Below, in pieces: positions 18,946 to 28,827 of a DNA stretch of 50,415 bases. The DNA comes from an uncultured Oscillospiraceae bacterium. GTDB taxonomy: Bacteria > Bacillota > Clostridia > Oscillospirales > Acutalibacteraceae. The stretch lies in contig CAOKRT010000011.1 in assembly GCA_948471205.1 (NCBI GenBank), positions 1-50,415 on the forward strand, given 5' to 3'. The first letter of the stretch is position 1, and every line of letters begins with the position of its first letter. The position numbers and the translations under genes were made by a program. The notes under the pieces were generated by a model, which worked only from the letters and a program-made list of their open reading frames with translations, was not told the origin of the DNA and made no database searches.

Positions 18946-20289
18946 ATGAAGGAAAAGAAAAACTATACACTGACATATCCTAAAATAGTGGCAATTGGAT
19001 TTGCACTTATTATTCTATTGGGTTCATTGCTTTTAATGCTGCCGTTCAGCTCTAAGAACGGCAGTGTTTCATATATGGACGCTTTGTTTACCGCTGCATC
19101 AGCAACCTGTATTACAGGGCTTGTACCCTTTGACACCTTCAGTAACTGGAGTGTTTTCGGGCAAATTGTCATTCTTTGTCTTATACAAATCGGCGGTCTT
19201 GGTTTCATAACGGTTTTATCTTTGTTTATCAATGTATTCAGAAAGCGTATGAGCCTGAAATATAAAATGCTTTTAAAAGAAAGCATCGGTTCACTGCGTC
19301 TTTCCGATGTTCGAACGCTTGTAAAAACGGTTATTATGTTTACAGCGGTTTGTGAAATTTCCGGCGCCGCACTGCTTACAGTCCGCTTTATTCCTCTTGC
19401 CGGAATCAGACGCGGCATTTATATGTCTGTTTTTACCAGCATATCCGCTTTTTGCAATGCCGGTTTTGACTTAATGGGAATGTTTTCTCCTTCTTCGTCA
19501 CTTACAACGGTAAATCATGATCCTATCATTATTTTAACAGTTTCACTGCTTGTAATATTCGGCGGTATCGGCTTTTTCGTTTGGCAGGATTTAAAAGATA
19601 AGAAATTTAAAATGAAGGCGCTTACCGTTCACTCAAAACTTGTTTTACTTACAACTGCAGTTCTTCTGTTTTTCGGCACAGTACTTTTCTTTATATTTGA
19701 ATATAATTATTCTTTTAAAGATATGAATTTCGGTTCAAAAATGCTTAATGCTTTTTTCTGCAGTGTAACCCCGAGAACAGCGGGCTTTAACAGTGTTGAA
19801 ATCAGTTCCATGAATCCTGTTTCCAGAATGCTTACCATCGTTTTAATGTTTATCGGCGGTTCCGGCGGCTCAACGGCAGGCGGTGTTAAAACAACCACTA
19901 TTGCTGTTCTTGTGCTTTGCGTAATTGCCAATTTAAAGAATAAAAATGAAATTGAGGTTTTTAACACCAGAATAACACTTGATACGGTTAAAAAAGCTGT
20001 TACAGTTGCATCAATAAATCTATTTGAAATATTTGCAGGTGTAATTATTATTTCTTTTGCCCAAAGCGGTTTTCTGCTTGCAGATGTTATTTTTGAATGT
20101 GCATCAGCAATGGGTACTGTGGGAATTACTGCCGGAATAACATCGGAACTGAATACCGTTTCACAAATTGCAATCATTATTTTAATGTATATAGGCCGTT
20201 TAACAAGCTTGATTTTTGCTTTGTCTTTTGTTGTTACCAAACCAAAAACAACTACAAAAAAGCCCAGGGGCGAATTTATGGTAGGTTAG
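18946..20289 (+). CDS. ktrB: KtrB/TrkH-type potassium channel subunit
   Basis: 447 residues from ATG 18946. Four pore-loop segments of the Trk/Ktr family are visible (ASATCITGLVPFDTFSN, SAFCNAGFDLMG, TPRTAGFNSVE and ASAMGTVGITAG), with GGSGGSTAGG after the third, which is the mobile gate segment in KtrB. It is the membrane part of a sodium-dependent KtrAB potassium uptake system. ktrA follows after 12 bp. This is the second potassium system within 7 kb. Confidence 0.92.
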   Translation: MKEKKNYTLTYPKIVAIGFALIILLGSLLLMLPFSSKNGSVSYMDALFTAASATCITGLVPFDTFSNWSVFGQIVILCLIQIGGLGFITVLSLFINVFRKRMSLKYKMLLKESIGSLRLSDVRTLVKTVIMFTAVCEISGAALLTVRFIPLAGIRRGIYMSVFTSISAFCNAGFDLMGMFSPSSSLTTVNHDPIIILTVSLLVIFGGIGFFVWQDLKDKKFKMKALTVHSKLVLLTTAVLLFFGTVLFFIFEYNYSFKDMNFGSKMLNAFFCSVTPRTAGFNSVEISSMNPVSRMLTIVLMFIGGSGGSTAGGVKTTTIAVLVLCVIANLKNKNEIEVFNTRITLDTVKKAVTVASINLFEIFAGVIIISFAQSGFLLADVIFECASAMGTVGITAGITSELNTVSQIAIIILMYIGRLTSLIFALSFVVTKPKTTTKKPRGEFMVG

Positions 20290-20301
20290 GAGATATAAAA
20301 T

Positions 20302-20949
20302 ATGAAAACGTTTTTAGTTATCGGCGCAGGGGAATACGGTTCTCATCTTGCTGTAAACCTTTGCAAAATGGGCAACGAGGTTATGCTTGTTGATAAAAAT
20401 GAAAATATTATTGATGAACTGTCTCACAAAATAACTTCGGCAGAAATAGGCGACTATACAATGCGAAGCAATCTTGAAGCGCTTGACGTTGACGATTATG
20501 ACTATGTATTTGTCTGCGTAGGCGGTTTTCAGGACAGCCTTGTGATTGTGGATCATTTAAGAGCACTCGGTGCATCCCAAATTATTGCAAAGGCAATGTC
20601 TGAAACACATGAAAGATTTTTGCTGAAAAACGGTGCAGACAGAGTGGTTTATCCCGAAAGAGATATTGCGTATAACACGGCAGTTGAATATTCAAACAAA
20701 AATATTTACGAATATATACGTTTGAGCGATGATGCCGGAATATATGAAATTGAAACACCAAACAGTTGGTGCGGCAAAAGTCTTATCGGTTTGAATGTAC
20801 GAAAAATCCACAATGTTACGGTTATTGCATCGAAAGACAGTTTCGGAAAAGTATCTGCCATTCATTCTGCAGATTATATTTTTACAAAAACTGAACATAT
20901 CATTGTTATGGGAACGGCTAATGAAATAAAAAAAATTGCCAAAGATTAA
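20302..20949 (+). CDS. ktrA: KtrA potassium uptake regulatory subunit
   Basis: 215 residues with a single RCK_N (FLVIGAGEYGSHLAVNL) and single RCK_C domain, about half the length of the TrkA encoded 6 kb upstream; that is the KtrA form, which makes an octameric ring under KtrB. Start ATG 20302 follows AGGAGA. The unit ends at the terminator at 20965-20992. Confidence 0.92.
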   Translation: MKTFLVIGAGEYGSHLAVNLCKMGNEVMLVDKNENIIDELSHKITSAEIGDYTMRSNLEALDVDDYDYVFVCVGGFQDSLVIVDHLRALGASQIIAKAMSETHERFLLKNGADRVVYPERDIAYNTAVEYSNKNIYEYIRLSDDAGIYEIETPNSWCGKSLIGLNVRKIHNVTVIASKDSFGKVSAIHSADYIFTKTEHIIVMGTANEIKKIAKD

Positions 20950-20964
20950 AGATTCTATAAAGAT

Positions 20965-20992
20965 AAAAAGCACCGTAGATTCGGTGCTTTTT
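20965..20992 (+). terminator. Intrinsic terminator after ktrA
   Basis: AAAAAGCACCG (20965-20975) pairs with CGGTGCTTTTT (20982-20992), followed by more T. Confidence 0.9.
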
Positions 20993-20997
20993 GTTTA

Positions 20998-21026
20998 TTG
21001 ATTATCACATGGAATAATGCTATAAT
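20998..21026 (+). promoter_or_regulatory. Promoter of the OYE-type oxidoreductase
   Basis: TTGATT (20998-21003), 17-bp spacer, TATAAT (21021-21026), 28 bp before the start codon. Confidence 0.7.
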
Positions 21027-21054
21027 AATTTTAACAAATCTAAAGAGGTAACTT

Positions 21055-23127
21055 ATGAAGTATGATATGCTTTTCAGCCCTATGAAAATAGGAAATACTG
21101 AAATAAAAAACAGAGTGGTTATGGCTCCGATGATGATGGGTTTCGGTCAGTTCAACGGAAATGCAACCGATAAAATGATGGATTATTATGAAGAACGTGC
21201 AAAAGGCGGCACTGGACTTATTATAACGGAAATCACACGCATAAACGATTTGACTGGCGCATCCTCATTCGGTCAACTTGCAGCATCCAAAAACAGAAAC
21301 ATTGAGCCTATGGCACATCTGGCAGAAAGAATTCATAAGCACGGAGCTAAGATATTTGTAGAGCTTCATCATCCGGGCAGACAAAATGTGAATCTTATGA
21401 TTAACACTGTGCCTATATCTGTATTGTGCGATAAAATTATGCCGAAAAATCTATACAGCAAACTTTTGTACGGCAGTATTGTTCCTATCGGAAAAAAGCT
21501 TGTTGAAAAGAATTTATTTTTCAGAACCGGTGCTCCAAGCAAAACAGAGAAAAGTAAATTTGCCGAAAGCACAAACAGGGCATTCTCCGTTGCTGAAATA
21601 AAAAAAATTGTTAACCAATTCGGCGATGCCGCATTAAGAGTAAAAAAAGCAGGCTGTGACGGTGTTGAAATACATGCAAGCCACGGTTATCTGATACAGC
21701 AGTTTTTATCACCGGCAACCAATAAAAGAACAGATGAATACGGCGGAACACTTGAAAACAGAATGCGGTTTCTGTTGGAGATAATTGAGAATATCCGTGA
21801 AAAATGCACAAAGGATTTTCCGATAATTGTACGGTTAACGGTTGATGAAATGTATGATAAAATTGGGCAGGAGGGAAAAGGCTATAATCTTTCGGAAGGA
21901 ATTCTTATGGCAAAAATTCTTGAAGAAAAGGGAATAGATGCCATTGATGTTTCTTCTGCCGGATATGACACCTTTAACTATTGGCTTGAACCGACTACCT
22001 TTGCATGCGGCTGGCGTAAAAATCTTGCCGAAGAAATTAAAAAAGCAGTAAATATTCCCGTTATTGCAGCAAATTTAATCCGTTCCCCCGAACAGGCTGA
22101 AAAACAGCTTCAGGATGGCATTCAGGATTTTATTTCCCTTGGCAGACCGCAGATTGCAGACCCGTATTGGTGCAGGAAAGTGCTTGAAAACAGAGAAACC
22201 GAAATTAAACGCTGCATCTGCTGTCTTTATTGCTTTGAAAGCATGATGGAGGGTGCTTACATAGGTGATCACGGTCATTGTTCTGTGAATCCTTTTGTAG
22301 GCAGAGAATGTGAAAAACTTCCTGAAAACGGAAACGGCAGAAAAGTTGTTATAATAGGTGCAGGTCCCGCCGGATTAATGGCTGCAGAACTGCTTTCACG
22401 ACGTAAATTCAATGTAACGGTTTTGGAAAAAAACAAAGAGGCGGGGGGACAGCTTAATCTTGCAGACAAGCCGCCGCATAAAGAAAAAATCCATTGGTGC
22501 TGTGACGATTTACTGGTTAATGCAAAAAAAGCAGGTGCAGAAATTCTTTTCGGTATAAATGCCGATAAAGAAACGGTCTGTGCCTATGCGCCGGAATTTA
22601 TCATTGTTGCAACAGGCGGAAACGCTGTATTACCTGAAACTTTTAATTGTGAGAATTCCGTTACCGTAACAGAAATACTGAATGGCAATGTACAGCCGAA
22701 AAATATGAAAATCTGTGTTATCGGTTCAGGCATGACAGGGCTTGAAACAGCAGAAATGCTTTGTGAAAGCGGAAATCAAGTTTCTGTTATTGAAATGGCG
22801 GATACTGTTGCACCCGGTGTATGGTTTCAGCATATTGATGATATTTTGCCGAAACTTCAAGGATACAGCACAGAATTTTATACCTCATCCAAACTTATTG
22901 AAATCAGGAAAAACTGTATTGTCATTGAAAATACCAAATCACATAAAACATTGGAAATACCATGCGATCTGGTTGTTTTGTCGCTTGGAGTTAAACCTGA
23001 TAACGCATTATATAATGAATTAAAAACTGAATTTAAAAATGTATACAATATCGGTGATTCATTAAAAAGCGGCAGAGTACATAATGCAACAGAAAGCGCA
23101 TATCAGATTGTTAAATCCATTAAATAA
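21055..23127 (+). CDS. Old-yellow-enzyme family FMN/Fe-S/FAD oxidoreductase
   Basis: 690 residues, the size of 2,4-dienoyl-CoA reductase and enoate reductase (BaiCD/BaiH) proteins. Residues 1-370 are an FMN TIM barrel (LFSPMKIGNTEIKNRVVMAP, and EIHASHGYLIQQFLSP with catalytic-type His). Then the four-cysteine cluster region RCICCLYC with a later HCSVNP. Residues about 425-690 are an FAD/NAD(P) module (VVIIGAGPAGLMAAELL, a second GxGxxG in CVIGSGMTGLETAE). Such enzymes reduce activated C=C bonds, including in cinnamates and bile acids; the substrate here is not known. It is a single-gene unit with its own promoter and terminator. Confidence 0.88.
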   Translation: MKYDMLFSPMKIGNTEIKNRVVMAPMMMGFGQFNGNATDKMMDYYEERAKGGTGLIITEITRINDLTGASSFGQLAASKNRNIEPMAHLAERIHKHGAKIFVELHHPGRQNVNLMINTVPISVLCDKIMPKNLYSKLLYGSIVPIGKKLVEKNLFFRTGAPSKTEKSKFAESTNRAFSVAEIKKIVNQFGDAALRVKKAGCDGVEIHASHGYLIQQFLSPATNKRTDEYGGTLENRMRFLLEIIENIREKCTKDFPIIVRLTVDEMYDKIGQEGKGYNLSEGILMAKILEEKGIDAIDVSSAGYDTFNYWLEPTTFACGWRKNLAEEIKKAVNIPVIAANLIRSPEQAEKQLQDGIQDFISLGRPQIADPYWCRKVLENRETEIKRCICCLYCFESMMEGAYIGDHGHCSVNPFVGRECEKLPENGNGRKVVIIGAGPAGLMAAELLSRRKFNVTVLEKNKEAGGQLNLADKPPHKEKIHWCCDDLLVNAKKAGAEILFGINADKETVCAYAPEFIIVATGGNAVLPETFNCENSVTVTEILNGNVQPKNMKICVIGSGMTGLETAEMLCESGNQVSVIEMADTVAPGVWFQHIDDILPKLQGYSTEFYTSSKLIEIRKNCIVIENTKSHKTLEIPCDLVVLSLGVKPDNALYNELKTEFKNVYNIGDSLKSGRVHNATESAYQIVKSIK

Positions 23128-23135
23128 TATTAAAT

Positions 23136-23165
23136 AAAAAAGGATGCTGCAAGGCATCCTTTTTT
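23136..23165. terminator. Bidirectional terminator
   Basis: AAAAAAGGATGC (23136-23147) pairs with GCATCCTTTTTT (23154-23165) between the convergent oxidoreductase and dapB genes. Confidence 0.92.
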
Positions 23166-23167
23166 AT

Positions 23168-23920
23168 TTATTCAATCATTTCTTTCATTGTATACATTCC
23201 CGGTGCTTTACCGTCTGCCATAAATTCAGCGGCATTAACTGCTCCGACAGCAAAAACCTCTTTACTGCGTGCCGAATGGGAAAGCGTTATAATTTCATCT
23301 CTTCCGGCAAAAATGATTTCATGTTCACCAACAATTGTTCCGCCCCTTACTGCGTGCATACCGATTTCATGTTTTGTACGCTTTTCTCTTTTGGAATGGC
23401 GGTCGTATTCATAATTCATAGGATTTTCTGTTTCTTCGCATATTGCGTCTGCAAGCATAAGCGCTGTGCCGCTGGGGGCGTCAATTTTCTGATTATGATG
23501 TTTTTCAACAATTTCAATATCAAAATCTTCGCCAAGCACAGAAACCGCTTTTTTTGCAAGATTGGCAAGCAGATTAATACCGATACTCATATTATAAGTA
23601 AAGAAAACAGGGGTTTCCTTTGATGCATCTTCTATCATTTTCTTTTGATTTTCATCATATCCCGTTGTTGCAATAACAACAGGCATTTTTTTATTTACAG
23701 CAAAATCAAGAAGACTTTGAAGCAGGGCAGGATTTGAAAAATCAATTATGACATCAGCTTCTTCCTTAACATCATAAATTGTTTTATAAACAGGAAAAGC
23801 ACTGCTTTCTGTATGAATGTCAACACCGGCAATGATTTCACAATTCTCACGTTTTGAAACCACATCCTGAATTACTTTGCCCATTTTGCCGTTTGCACCG
23901 CATAATATAATTCTTTTCAT
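23168..23920 (-). CDS. dapB: 4-hydroxy-tetrahydrodipicolinate reductase DapB
   Basis: 250 residues. N-terminal nucleotide-binding GANGKMGKVI and the substrate-binding segment EKHHNQKIDAPSGTALM with its His and Lys are diagnostic. It reduces the DapA product with NAD(P)H in the diaminopimelate/lysine pathway. It is the last gene of the leftward operon asd-dapA-dapB, 23 bp after dapA. Confidence 0.95.
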   Translation of the reverse strand: MKRIILCGANGKMGKVIQDVVSKRENCEIIAGVDIHTESSAFPVYKTIYDVKEEADVIIDFSNPALLQSLLDFAVNKKMPVVIATTGYDENQKKMIEDASKETPVFFTYNMSIGINLLANLAKKAVSVLGEDFDIEIVEKHHNQKIDAPSGTALMLADAICEETENPMNYEYDRHSKREKRTKHEIGMHAVRGGTIVGEHEIIFAGRDEIITLSHSARSKEVFAVGAVNAAEFMADGKAPGMYTMKEMIE

Positions 23921-23943
23921 TTTTAAAATTCCTCGGTTTCAGA

Positions 23944-24834
23944 TTATTTTATAAGGCCGTATTCCATAAGTGTTTCTTTCATAGCAGCCTTATTTTCATC
24001 TGTCATGTCAATAAGCGGAAGTCTGCAGTGTCCTGCCTTATATCCCATCATATTAACCGCTTCCTTAACCGGAATAGGGTTAACATCACAGAAAAGATTT
24101 TTCGCAAGTTTCATATATTTGTTCATCAAAGCCTTTGAGCCGTCAATATCGCCGTCCAGATACTTGGCAACAATATCATGCGTTTCCTGCGGGCATACAT
24201 TTGAAAGTACGCTTATAACGCCTTTGCCGCCTCTTTCAAGAACATCCACAATCTGATCGTCGTTACCGCTCCAGATATAAAGTTCATCACCGCAAAGCCT
24301 GTTGATTTCAGCAATCTGCTCCAGATTTCCGCTTGCTTCCTTAATGCCGTTTACTCTTGGAAGCTTTGCAATTTCGGCAGCGGTTTCGGGAAGAATATTT
24401 ACACCTGTTCTAGAAGGAACATTGTAAAGAATAATCGGCTTGTCGGTTGCATCGTGTATAGCCTTATAATGCGCTACAAGACCTCTTTGGCTTGTTTTGT
24501 TATAATACGGTGTAACAAGAAGCAGTGCATCGGCACCGTCCTTGCAGGCCTCCTTGCTCATTTCAACAGCGCTTGCGGTTGAATTTGAACCTGTTCCTGC
24601 AATAACCTTGCATCTTCCGTTAACATAATTAATACACCATCTGATGCATTCAATATGTTCGTCAACCTCCAGCGTTGAACTTTCACCTGTTGTACCGCAG
24701 ATAACAATGGCATCCGTGCCGTTTTCAATCTGCCAGTCAACAAACTTTGCAAATTCATCGTAATTAACAGTGCCGTCCTCATTCATAGGAGTAATAATAG
24801 CAACGGCTGCTCCTGTAAAAATAGGTTCTTTCAT
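23944..24834 (-). CDS. dapA: 4-hydroxy-tetrahydrodipicolinate synthase DapA
   Basis: 296 residues, normal length. The Schiff-base lysine lies in GIKEASGN, the catalytic tyrosine region in YNVPSRTGVN, and the N-terminal CGTTGESSTL pocket is intact. It condenses pyruvate with aspartate semialdehyde, the first committed step to lysine and peptidoglycan diaminopimelate. The substrate is made by Asd, encoded 25 bp upstream. Confidence 0.96.
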   Translation of the reverse strand: MKEPIFTGAAVAIITPMNEDGTVNYDEFAKFVDWQIENGTDAIVICGTTGESSTLEVDEHIECIRWCINYVNGRCKVIAGTGSNSTASAVEMSKEACKDGADALLLVTPYYNKTSQRGLVAHYKAIHDATDKPIILYNVPSRTGVNILPETAAEIAKLPRVNGIKEASGNLEQIAEINRLCGDELYIWSGNDDQIVDVLERGGKGVISVLSNVCPQETHDIVAKYLDGDIDGSKALMNKYMKLAKNLFCDVNPIPVKEAVNMMGYKAGHCRLPLIDMTDENKAAMKETLMEYGLIK

Positions 24835-24859
24835 AACGAAACTCCTTTTAAATAATCAA

Positions 24860-25945
24860 TTAATCCATATAGCCCTCAGCGCAAAGAAGCTCTGCAAGCA
24901 AAACGCCGCCGCCGGCAGCACCGCGCAGGGTGTTGTGTGAAAGGCAAACAAATTTGTACTGATACTGTGTATCTTCTCTTAATCTGCCGATAGAAATAGC
25001 CATGCCGTTTTCCAGCATTCTTTCAGACTTAATCTGAGGCATGTTATCTTCAACAAAGTAATTAAGGAACTGTTTCGGAGCAGAAGGCAACTCAAGTTCC
25101 TGTGCTCTGCCTTTAAATGCATTCCACATTGCAATCATATCTTCTTTTTCAGGCTTTTTGTCAAAGTTTACAAATACTGCGCCAAGATGTCCGTTTGATA
25201 CAGGCACTCTTATGCACTGTGCTGTAAAGTTCGGTTTATCGGCAAGCTTGATTTCGGAGCCTTCAATTTTACCCCAGAGTTTAAGCGGTTCTTTTTCGCT
25301 TTTTTCTTCTTCGCCGCCTATGTAGGGGATTACATTGTCTATCATTTCAGGCCATGTTTCAAATGTTTTTCCGGCACCGCTGATTGCCTGATATGTGCAT
25401 ACAAGAACATCTTTTACGCCGTATTTTTCATGAAGAGGGAAAAGCGCAGGCACATATGACTGAAGCGAGCAGTTTGATTTAACAGCAATAAATCCTCTTT
25501 TTGTACCAAGTCTTTTTCTCTGTTCGGGAATAATGTTGATATGGTCCGCATTAAGCTCCGGCACAACCATTGGAACATCCGGAGTAAATCTGTGCGCACT
25601 GTTGTTTGAAACAACCGGGCACTCATGCTTTGCATATTCTTCTTCCAGTTTTTTGATTTCATCCTTTTTCATATCAACAGCACAGAAAACAAAATCAACC
25701 ATAGAAGTGATTTTTTCAATATCTGCTGTTGCATCCAAAACAACAATATCCTTCATTGCTTCAGGAATATCTTTATCCATGCACCATTTTTTTCCAACAG
25801 CTTCGCTGTATGTTTTTCCTGCCGATCTTGATGATGCGGCAAGACATACCACATTAAACCACGGATGGTTTTCAAGAAGTGTTGCAAAGCGCTGACCAAC
25901 CATTCCTGTTGCGCCTACGATTCCTACATTGTACTTTTTACTCAT
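24860..25945 (-). CDS. asd: Aspartate-semialdehyde dehydrogenase
   Basis: 361 residues. NADP site GATGMVGQRF at the N-terminus and catalytic cysteine in AVKSNCSLQS. Length and motif belong to the branch first described in archaea and fungi and also found in Clostridia, rather than to the shorter E. coli form. First gene of asd-dapA-dapB. The leader (about 80 bp) contains a 7-bp hairpin with a T run (25967-25983, minus-strand ATCTTGT/ACAAGAT) just before the ribosome site; this might attenuate transcription, but I see no lysine riboswitch in so short a leader. Confidence 0.95.
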   Translation of the reverse strand: MSKKYNVGIVGATGMVGQRFATLLENHPWFNVVCLAASSRSAGKTYSEAVGKKWCMDKDIPEAMKDIVVLDATADIEKITSMVDFVFCAVDMKKDEIKKLEEEYAKHECPVVSNNSAHRFTPDVPMVVPELNADHINIIPEQRKRLGTKRGFIAVKSNCSLQSYVPALFPLHEKYGVKDVLVCTYQAISGAGKTFETWPEMIDNVIPYIGGEEEKSEKEPLKLWGKIEGSEIKLADKPNFTAQCIRVPVSNGHLGAVFVNFDKKPEKEDMIAMWNAFKGRAQELELPSAPKQFLNYFVEDNMPQIKSERMLENGMAISIGRLREDTQYQYKFVCLSHNTLRGAAGGGVLLAELLCAEGYMD

Positions 25946-26080
25946 TATTAATTTCTCCTTAAAAACATCTTGTAAAACAAGATATAATGCAATATAATAC
26001 TTAGGTGGTATAAACCAAACCTTTTTTGATATAATATCACTTAATATATATATATGTCAAATATAAATTATGGAGACTTT

Positions 26081-27109
26081 ATGAAAACTTCTGATTTTTT
26101 TTATGATTTACCCGAAGAACTGATTGCCCAGACGCCTGTTGAGCCGAGAAATTCGTCCAAACTGATGATTCTGGATAAAAACAGCGGAAAAATACAGCAT
26201 AAAATTTTTTCTGATTTAACCGAATTTCTGCGTGAGGGTGACTGTCTTGTGCTGAATGACACACGTGTTATTCCTGCCAGAATATACGGTGTTAAACAGG
26301 ATACAGGTGCCGTTGTTGAATTTTTGCTTGTTGCGCAAAAAGAAAATAATATTTGGGAATGCCTTTGCAAACCCGGAAAAAGGGCAAAAAAAGGCACAAA
26401 ATTTTCTTTCGGAAACGGTAAGCTGATCGGAGAAATTGCAGATATTAACGAAGAAGACGGAAACAGATTTGTTAAATTTACATGTGACGGAAATATTTTT
26501 ACCGTACTCAATGAAATCGGTTCCATGCCGCTTCCTCCTTACATAAAAGAAAAACTTCAGGACAGGGAACGGTATCAGACGGTTTACAGCCGTGAATTAG
26601 GCTCGGCTGCGGCGCCTACGGCAGGGCTTCACTTCACCCCCGGCATGTTGGATGAAATTCAAGAAAAAGGCGTTAAAATTGCATATGTAACGCTTCACGT
26701 TGGGCTTGGAACTTTCCGTCCTGTTAAAGTTGACGATGTAACGAAGCACCATATGCATACCGAACATTATATTATGCCGCAGGAAACGGCAGAGATAATA
26801 AACGAAACAAAGAAAAACGGCGGCAGAGTCATTTCGGTTGGCACAACATCCTGCAGAACACTGGAATCCGTTGCGGCTAAAAACAAAAAAATATGCGCCG
26901 ATGAAGGCGATACGTCCATATTTATCTATCCGGGGTTTGAATTTAAGTGTATTGATGCACTGATTACTAATTTTCATCTTCCGGAAAGCACACTTATTAT
27001 GCTGGTATCCGCTTTTGCAGGTTTTGATCATGTTATGCATGCTTATAACACTGCCGTTGCCGAAAAATACAGATTTTTCAGCTTCGGAGACAGTATGTTT
27101 ATTTGCTGA
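26081..27109 (+). CDS. queA: S-adenosylmethionine:tRNA ribosyltransferase-isomerase QueA
   Basis: 342 residues from ATG 26081 after TGGAG; an earlier in-frame ATG at 26054 has no ribosome site. Starts [18 protein letters not shown], then [12 protein letters not shown] and [20 protein letters not shown], all standard QueA motifs. It converts preQ1 in tRNA to epoxyqueuosine. tgt follows after 26 bp, so both act in queuosine formation. Confidence 0.95.
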   Translation: MKTSDFFYDLPEELIAQTPVEPRNSSKLMILDKNSGKIQHKIFSDLTEFLREGDCLVLNDTRVIPARIYGVKQDTGAVVEFLLVAQKENNIWECLCKPGKRAKKGTKFSFGNGKLIGEIADINEEDGNRFVKFTCDGNIFTVLNEIGSMPLPPYIKEKLQDRERYQTVYSRELGSAAAPTAGLHFTPGMLDEIQEKGVKIAYVTLHVGLGTFRPVKVDDVTKHHMHTEHYIMPQETAEIINETKKNGGRVISVGTTSCRTLESVAAKNKKICADEGDTSIFIYPGFEFKCIDALITNFHLPESTLIMLVSAFAGFDHVMHAYNTAVAEKYRFFSFGDSMFIC

Positions 27110-27135
27110 TTTATTTATAGGAGTTTTTTATAATT

Positions 27136-28272
27136 ATGGCTGAATTTAATGTAATAAAAAAAGAAGGAAATGCACGCCGCGGTGTTTTTACAACCGTTCA
27201 CGGCACAGTGCAGACACCGGCCTTTATGAATGTTGCCACAGATGCGGCAATTAAAGGCGGTTTATCAACAGATGATTTAAGGCAGATTGATACACAGGTT
27301 ATGCTCTGTAATACGTATCATCTTCACGTACGTCCCGGTGATAATATTGTTTATGATATGGGCGGACTGCACAAATTTACAAACTGGAATAAACCGATAT
27401 TAACCGACAGCGGCGGTTTTCAGGTTTTCTCACTTGCAAAGCTTAATAAAATAAAAGAAGAAGGCGTTACCTTTCATTCGCATATAGACGGCAAAAAAAT
27501 ATTTATGGGTCCTGAAGAATCCATGCAGATTCAAAGCCGTCTTGCATCCACCATTGCAATGGCATTTGATGAATGCGTTGAAAATCCTGCAACCTATAAA
27601 TATGCAAAGGAAGCATGTGAACGCACCACGAGATGGCTTGAACGCTGCAAAACAGAAATGGACAGGCTTAATTCGCTTCCCGAAACAATCAACAGACATC
27701 AGCTCCTTTTCGGCATAAATCAGGGCTGTACCTATGATGATTTAAGAGTGGAGCATATGAAACTGATTGCCCAAATGGATTTGGACGGATATGCAATAGG
27801 CGGTCTTGCCGTCGGCGAACCGAAAGAAGATATGTACAGAATTATCAGCGCAGTTGCACCTTATGCGCCTGAAAATAAACCAAGATATTTAATGGGTGTC
27901 GGCACGCCCGGAAATATACTGGAGGCTGTAAGCAGAGGCGTTGATTTGTTTGACTGTGTAATGCCAAGCAGAAATGCACGTCACGGTCATTTATTTACAA
28001 AAAGCGGTATAATCAATATTAATAATGCAAAATATGCGCGCGATGAAAAACCGATTGACGAACAATGCCACTGTCCTGTATGCCAAACGTACAGCAGGGG
28101 ATATATCCGCCATCTTCTGAAAGCAAATGAAATGCTTGGAATGCGCCTTGCAGTTATGCACAATCTTTATTTTTATAACAATCTTCTTAAAGAAGTGCGT
28201 GAAACTATAGAAAACGGCACTTTTGATGCTTATAAAAATGAATATACTGTAAAACTTGATACAAGAATTTAG
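27136..28272 (+). CDS. tgt: tRNA-guanine transglycosylase
   Basis: 378 residues. Catalytic aspartates in LTDSGGFQVFSL and in DCVMPSRNARHG, GGLAVGEPKEDMY for substrate binding, and the zinc site CHCPVC plus a later His (GYIRHLL). It exchanges guanine 34 for preQ1. It is paired with queA upstream and followed by yajC, a frequent bacterial order. Confidence 0.96.
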   Translation: MAEFNVIKKEGNARRGVFTTVHGTVQTPAFMNVATDAAIKGGLSTDDLRQIDTQVMLCNTYHLHVRPGDNIVYDMGGLHKFTNWNKPILTDSGGFQVFSLAKLNKIKEEGVTFHSHIDGKKIFMGPEESMQIQSRLASTIAMAFDECVENPATYKYAKEACERTTRWLERCKTEMDRLNSLPETINRHQLLFGINQGCTYDDLRVEHMKLIAQMDLDGYAIGGLAVGEPKEDMYRIISAVAPYAPENKPRYLMGVGTPGNILEAVSRGVDLFDCVMPSRNARHGHLFTKSGIININNAKYARDEKPIDEQCHCPVCQTYSRGYIRHLLKANEMLGMRLAVMHNLYFYNNLLKEVRETIENGTFDAYKNEYTVKLDTRI

Positions 28273-28279
28273 AAATTTC

Positions 28280-28308
28280 TTGCATTTTTTATAATTTGTC
28301 TATATAAT
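28280..28308 (+). promoter_or_regulatory. Promoter of yajC
   Basis: TTGCAT (28280-28285), 17-bp spacer, TATAAT (28303-28308) directly after tgt; yajC begins 34 bp later with CGGAGG. Confidence 0.75.
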
Positions 28309-28342
28309 AGCATATGTTAATAAATTTACGGAGGGCATAAAT

Positions 28343-28765
28343 ATGTCAATTTTACTTCAACTTGCTGCCAATGGCAACGCTTCGGGCGGCGGTTCCTATT
28401 CAATGATTATTGCAATGGTTGCAGTATTCGCAATTATGTATTTCATGATGATTAGACCGCAGAAAAAACGCCAGAAGGAAGAACAGGAAATGAGAAATTC
28501 ACTTGAAATAGGTGATGAAATCATTACCATCGGCGGTATTGTAGGCAGGGTAGTTACAATTCGTGAAGAAGATATTGTAATTGAAACAGGTGCAGACAGA
28601 ACAAAAATGAAAATTGTTCGCGGCGCTGTTAACACAAACAAAACAAAAATGGATCAGCGCAAAAAAGAAGTTGAGGCCGCAAGACAGGCTGCAAAAGAAA
28701 AGAAAGCCGGCAAGAAAACCGGTAAAAAGGAAGAGCCAAAGGTTCTCAGCGACGACGAAAAATAA
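28343..28765 (+). CDS. yajC: Preprotein translocase accessory subunit YajC
   Basis: 140 residues: one membrane helix (about 20-38: MIIAMVAVFAIMYFMMI), the RPQKKRQKEEQEM sequence after it, then a small beta domain (IGDEIITIGGIVGRV). It works with SecDF at the translocon. The C-terminal tail is unusually rich in Lys and Glu (about 40 residues). An intrinsic terminator follows. Confidence 0.93.
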   Translation: MSILLQLAANGNASGGGSYSMIIAMVAVFAIMYFMMIRPQKKRQKEEQEMRNSLEIGDEIITIGGIVGRVVTIREEDIVIETGADRTKMKIVRGAVNTNKTKMDQRKKEVEAARQAAKEKKAGKKTGKKEEPKVLSDDEK

Positions 28766-28783
28766 TAAAACAGTAATAAAATT

Positions 28784-28823
28784 AAACTCCTCTGAATATT
28801 CTTTAATGAATACGGAGGAGTTT
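28784..28823 (+). terminator. Hairpin with T run that also contains the next ribosome site
   Basis: AAACTCCTC (28784-28792) pairs with GAGGAGTTT (28815-28823), continuing into TTTT; a second small pairing TATTC/GAATA is inside. The right arm GGAGGAG is the only ribosome site for the gene starting at 28828, 4 bp after the T run, so the structure both ends the yajC transcript and masks the next start. Confidence 0.7.
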
Positions 28824-28827
28824 TTTT

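Noticed and set aside
23144-23623. Plus-strand frame over dapB
   Set aside because: It is a shadow of dapB, starting in the terminator.
25946-26053. Lysine riboswitch before asd
   Set aside because: The leader is only about 80 bases, without the conserved multi-helix core; only a small hairpin is seen.
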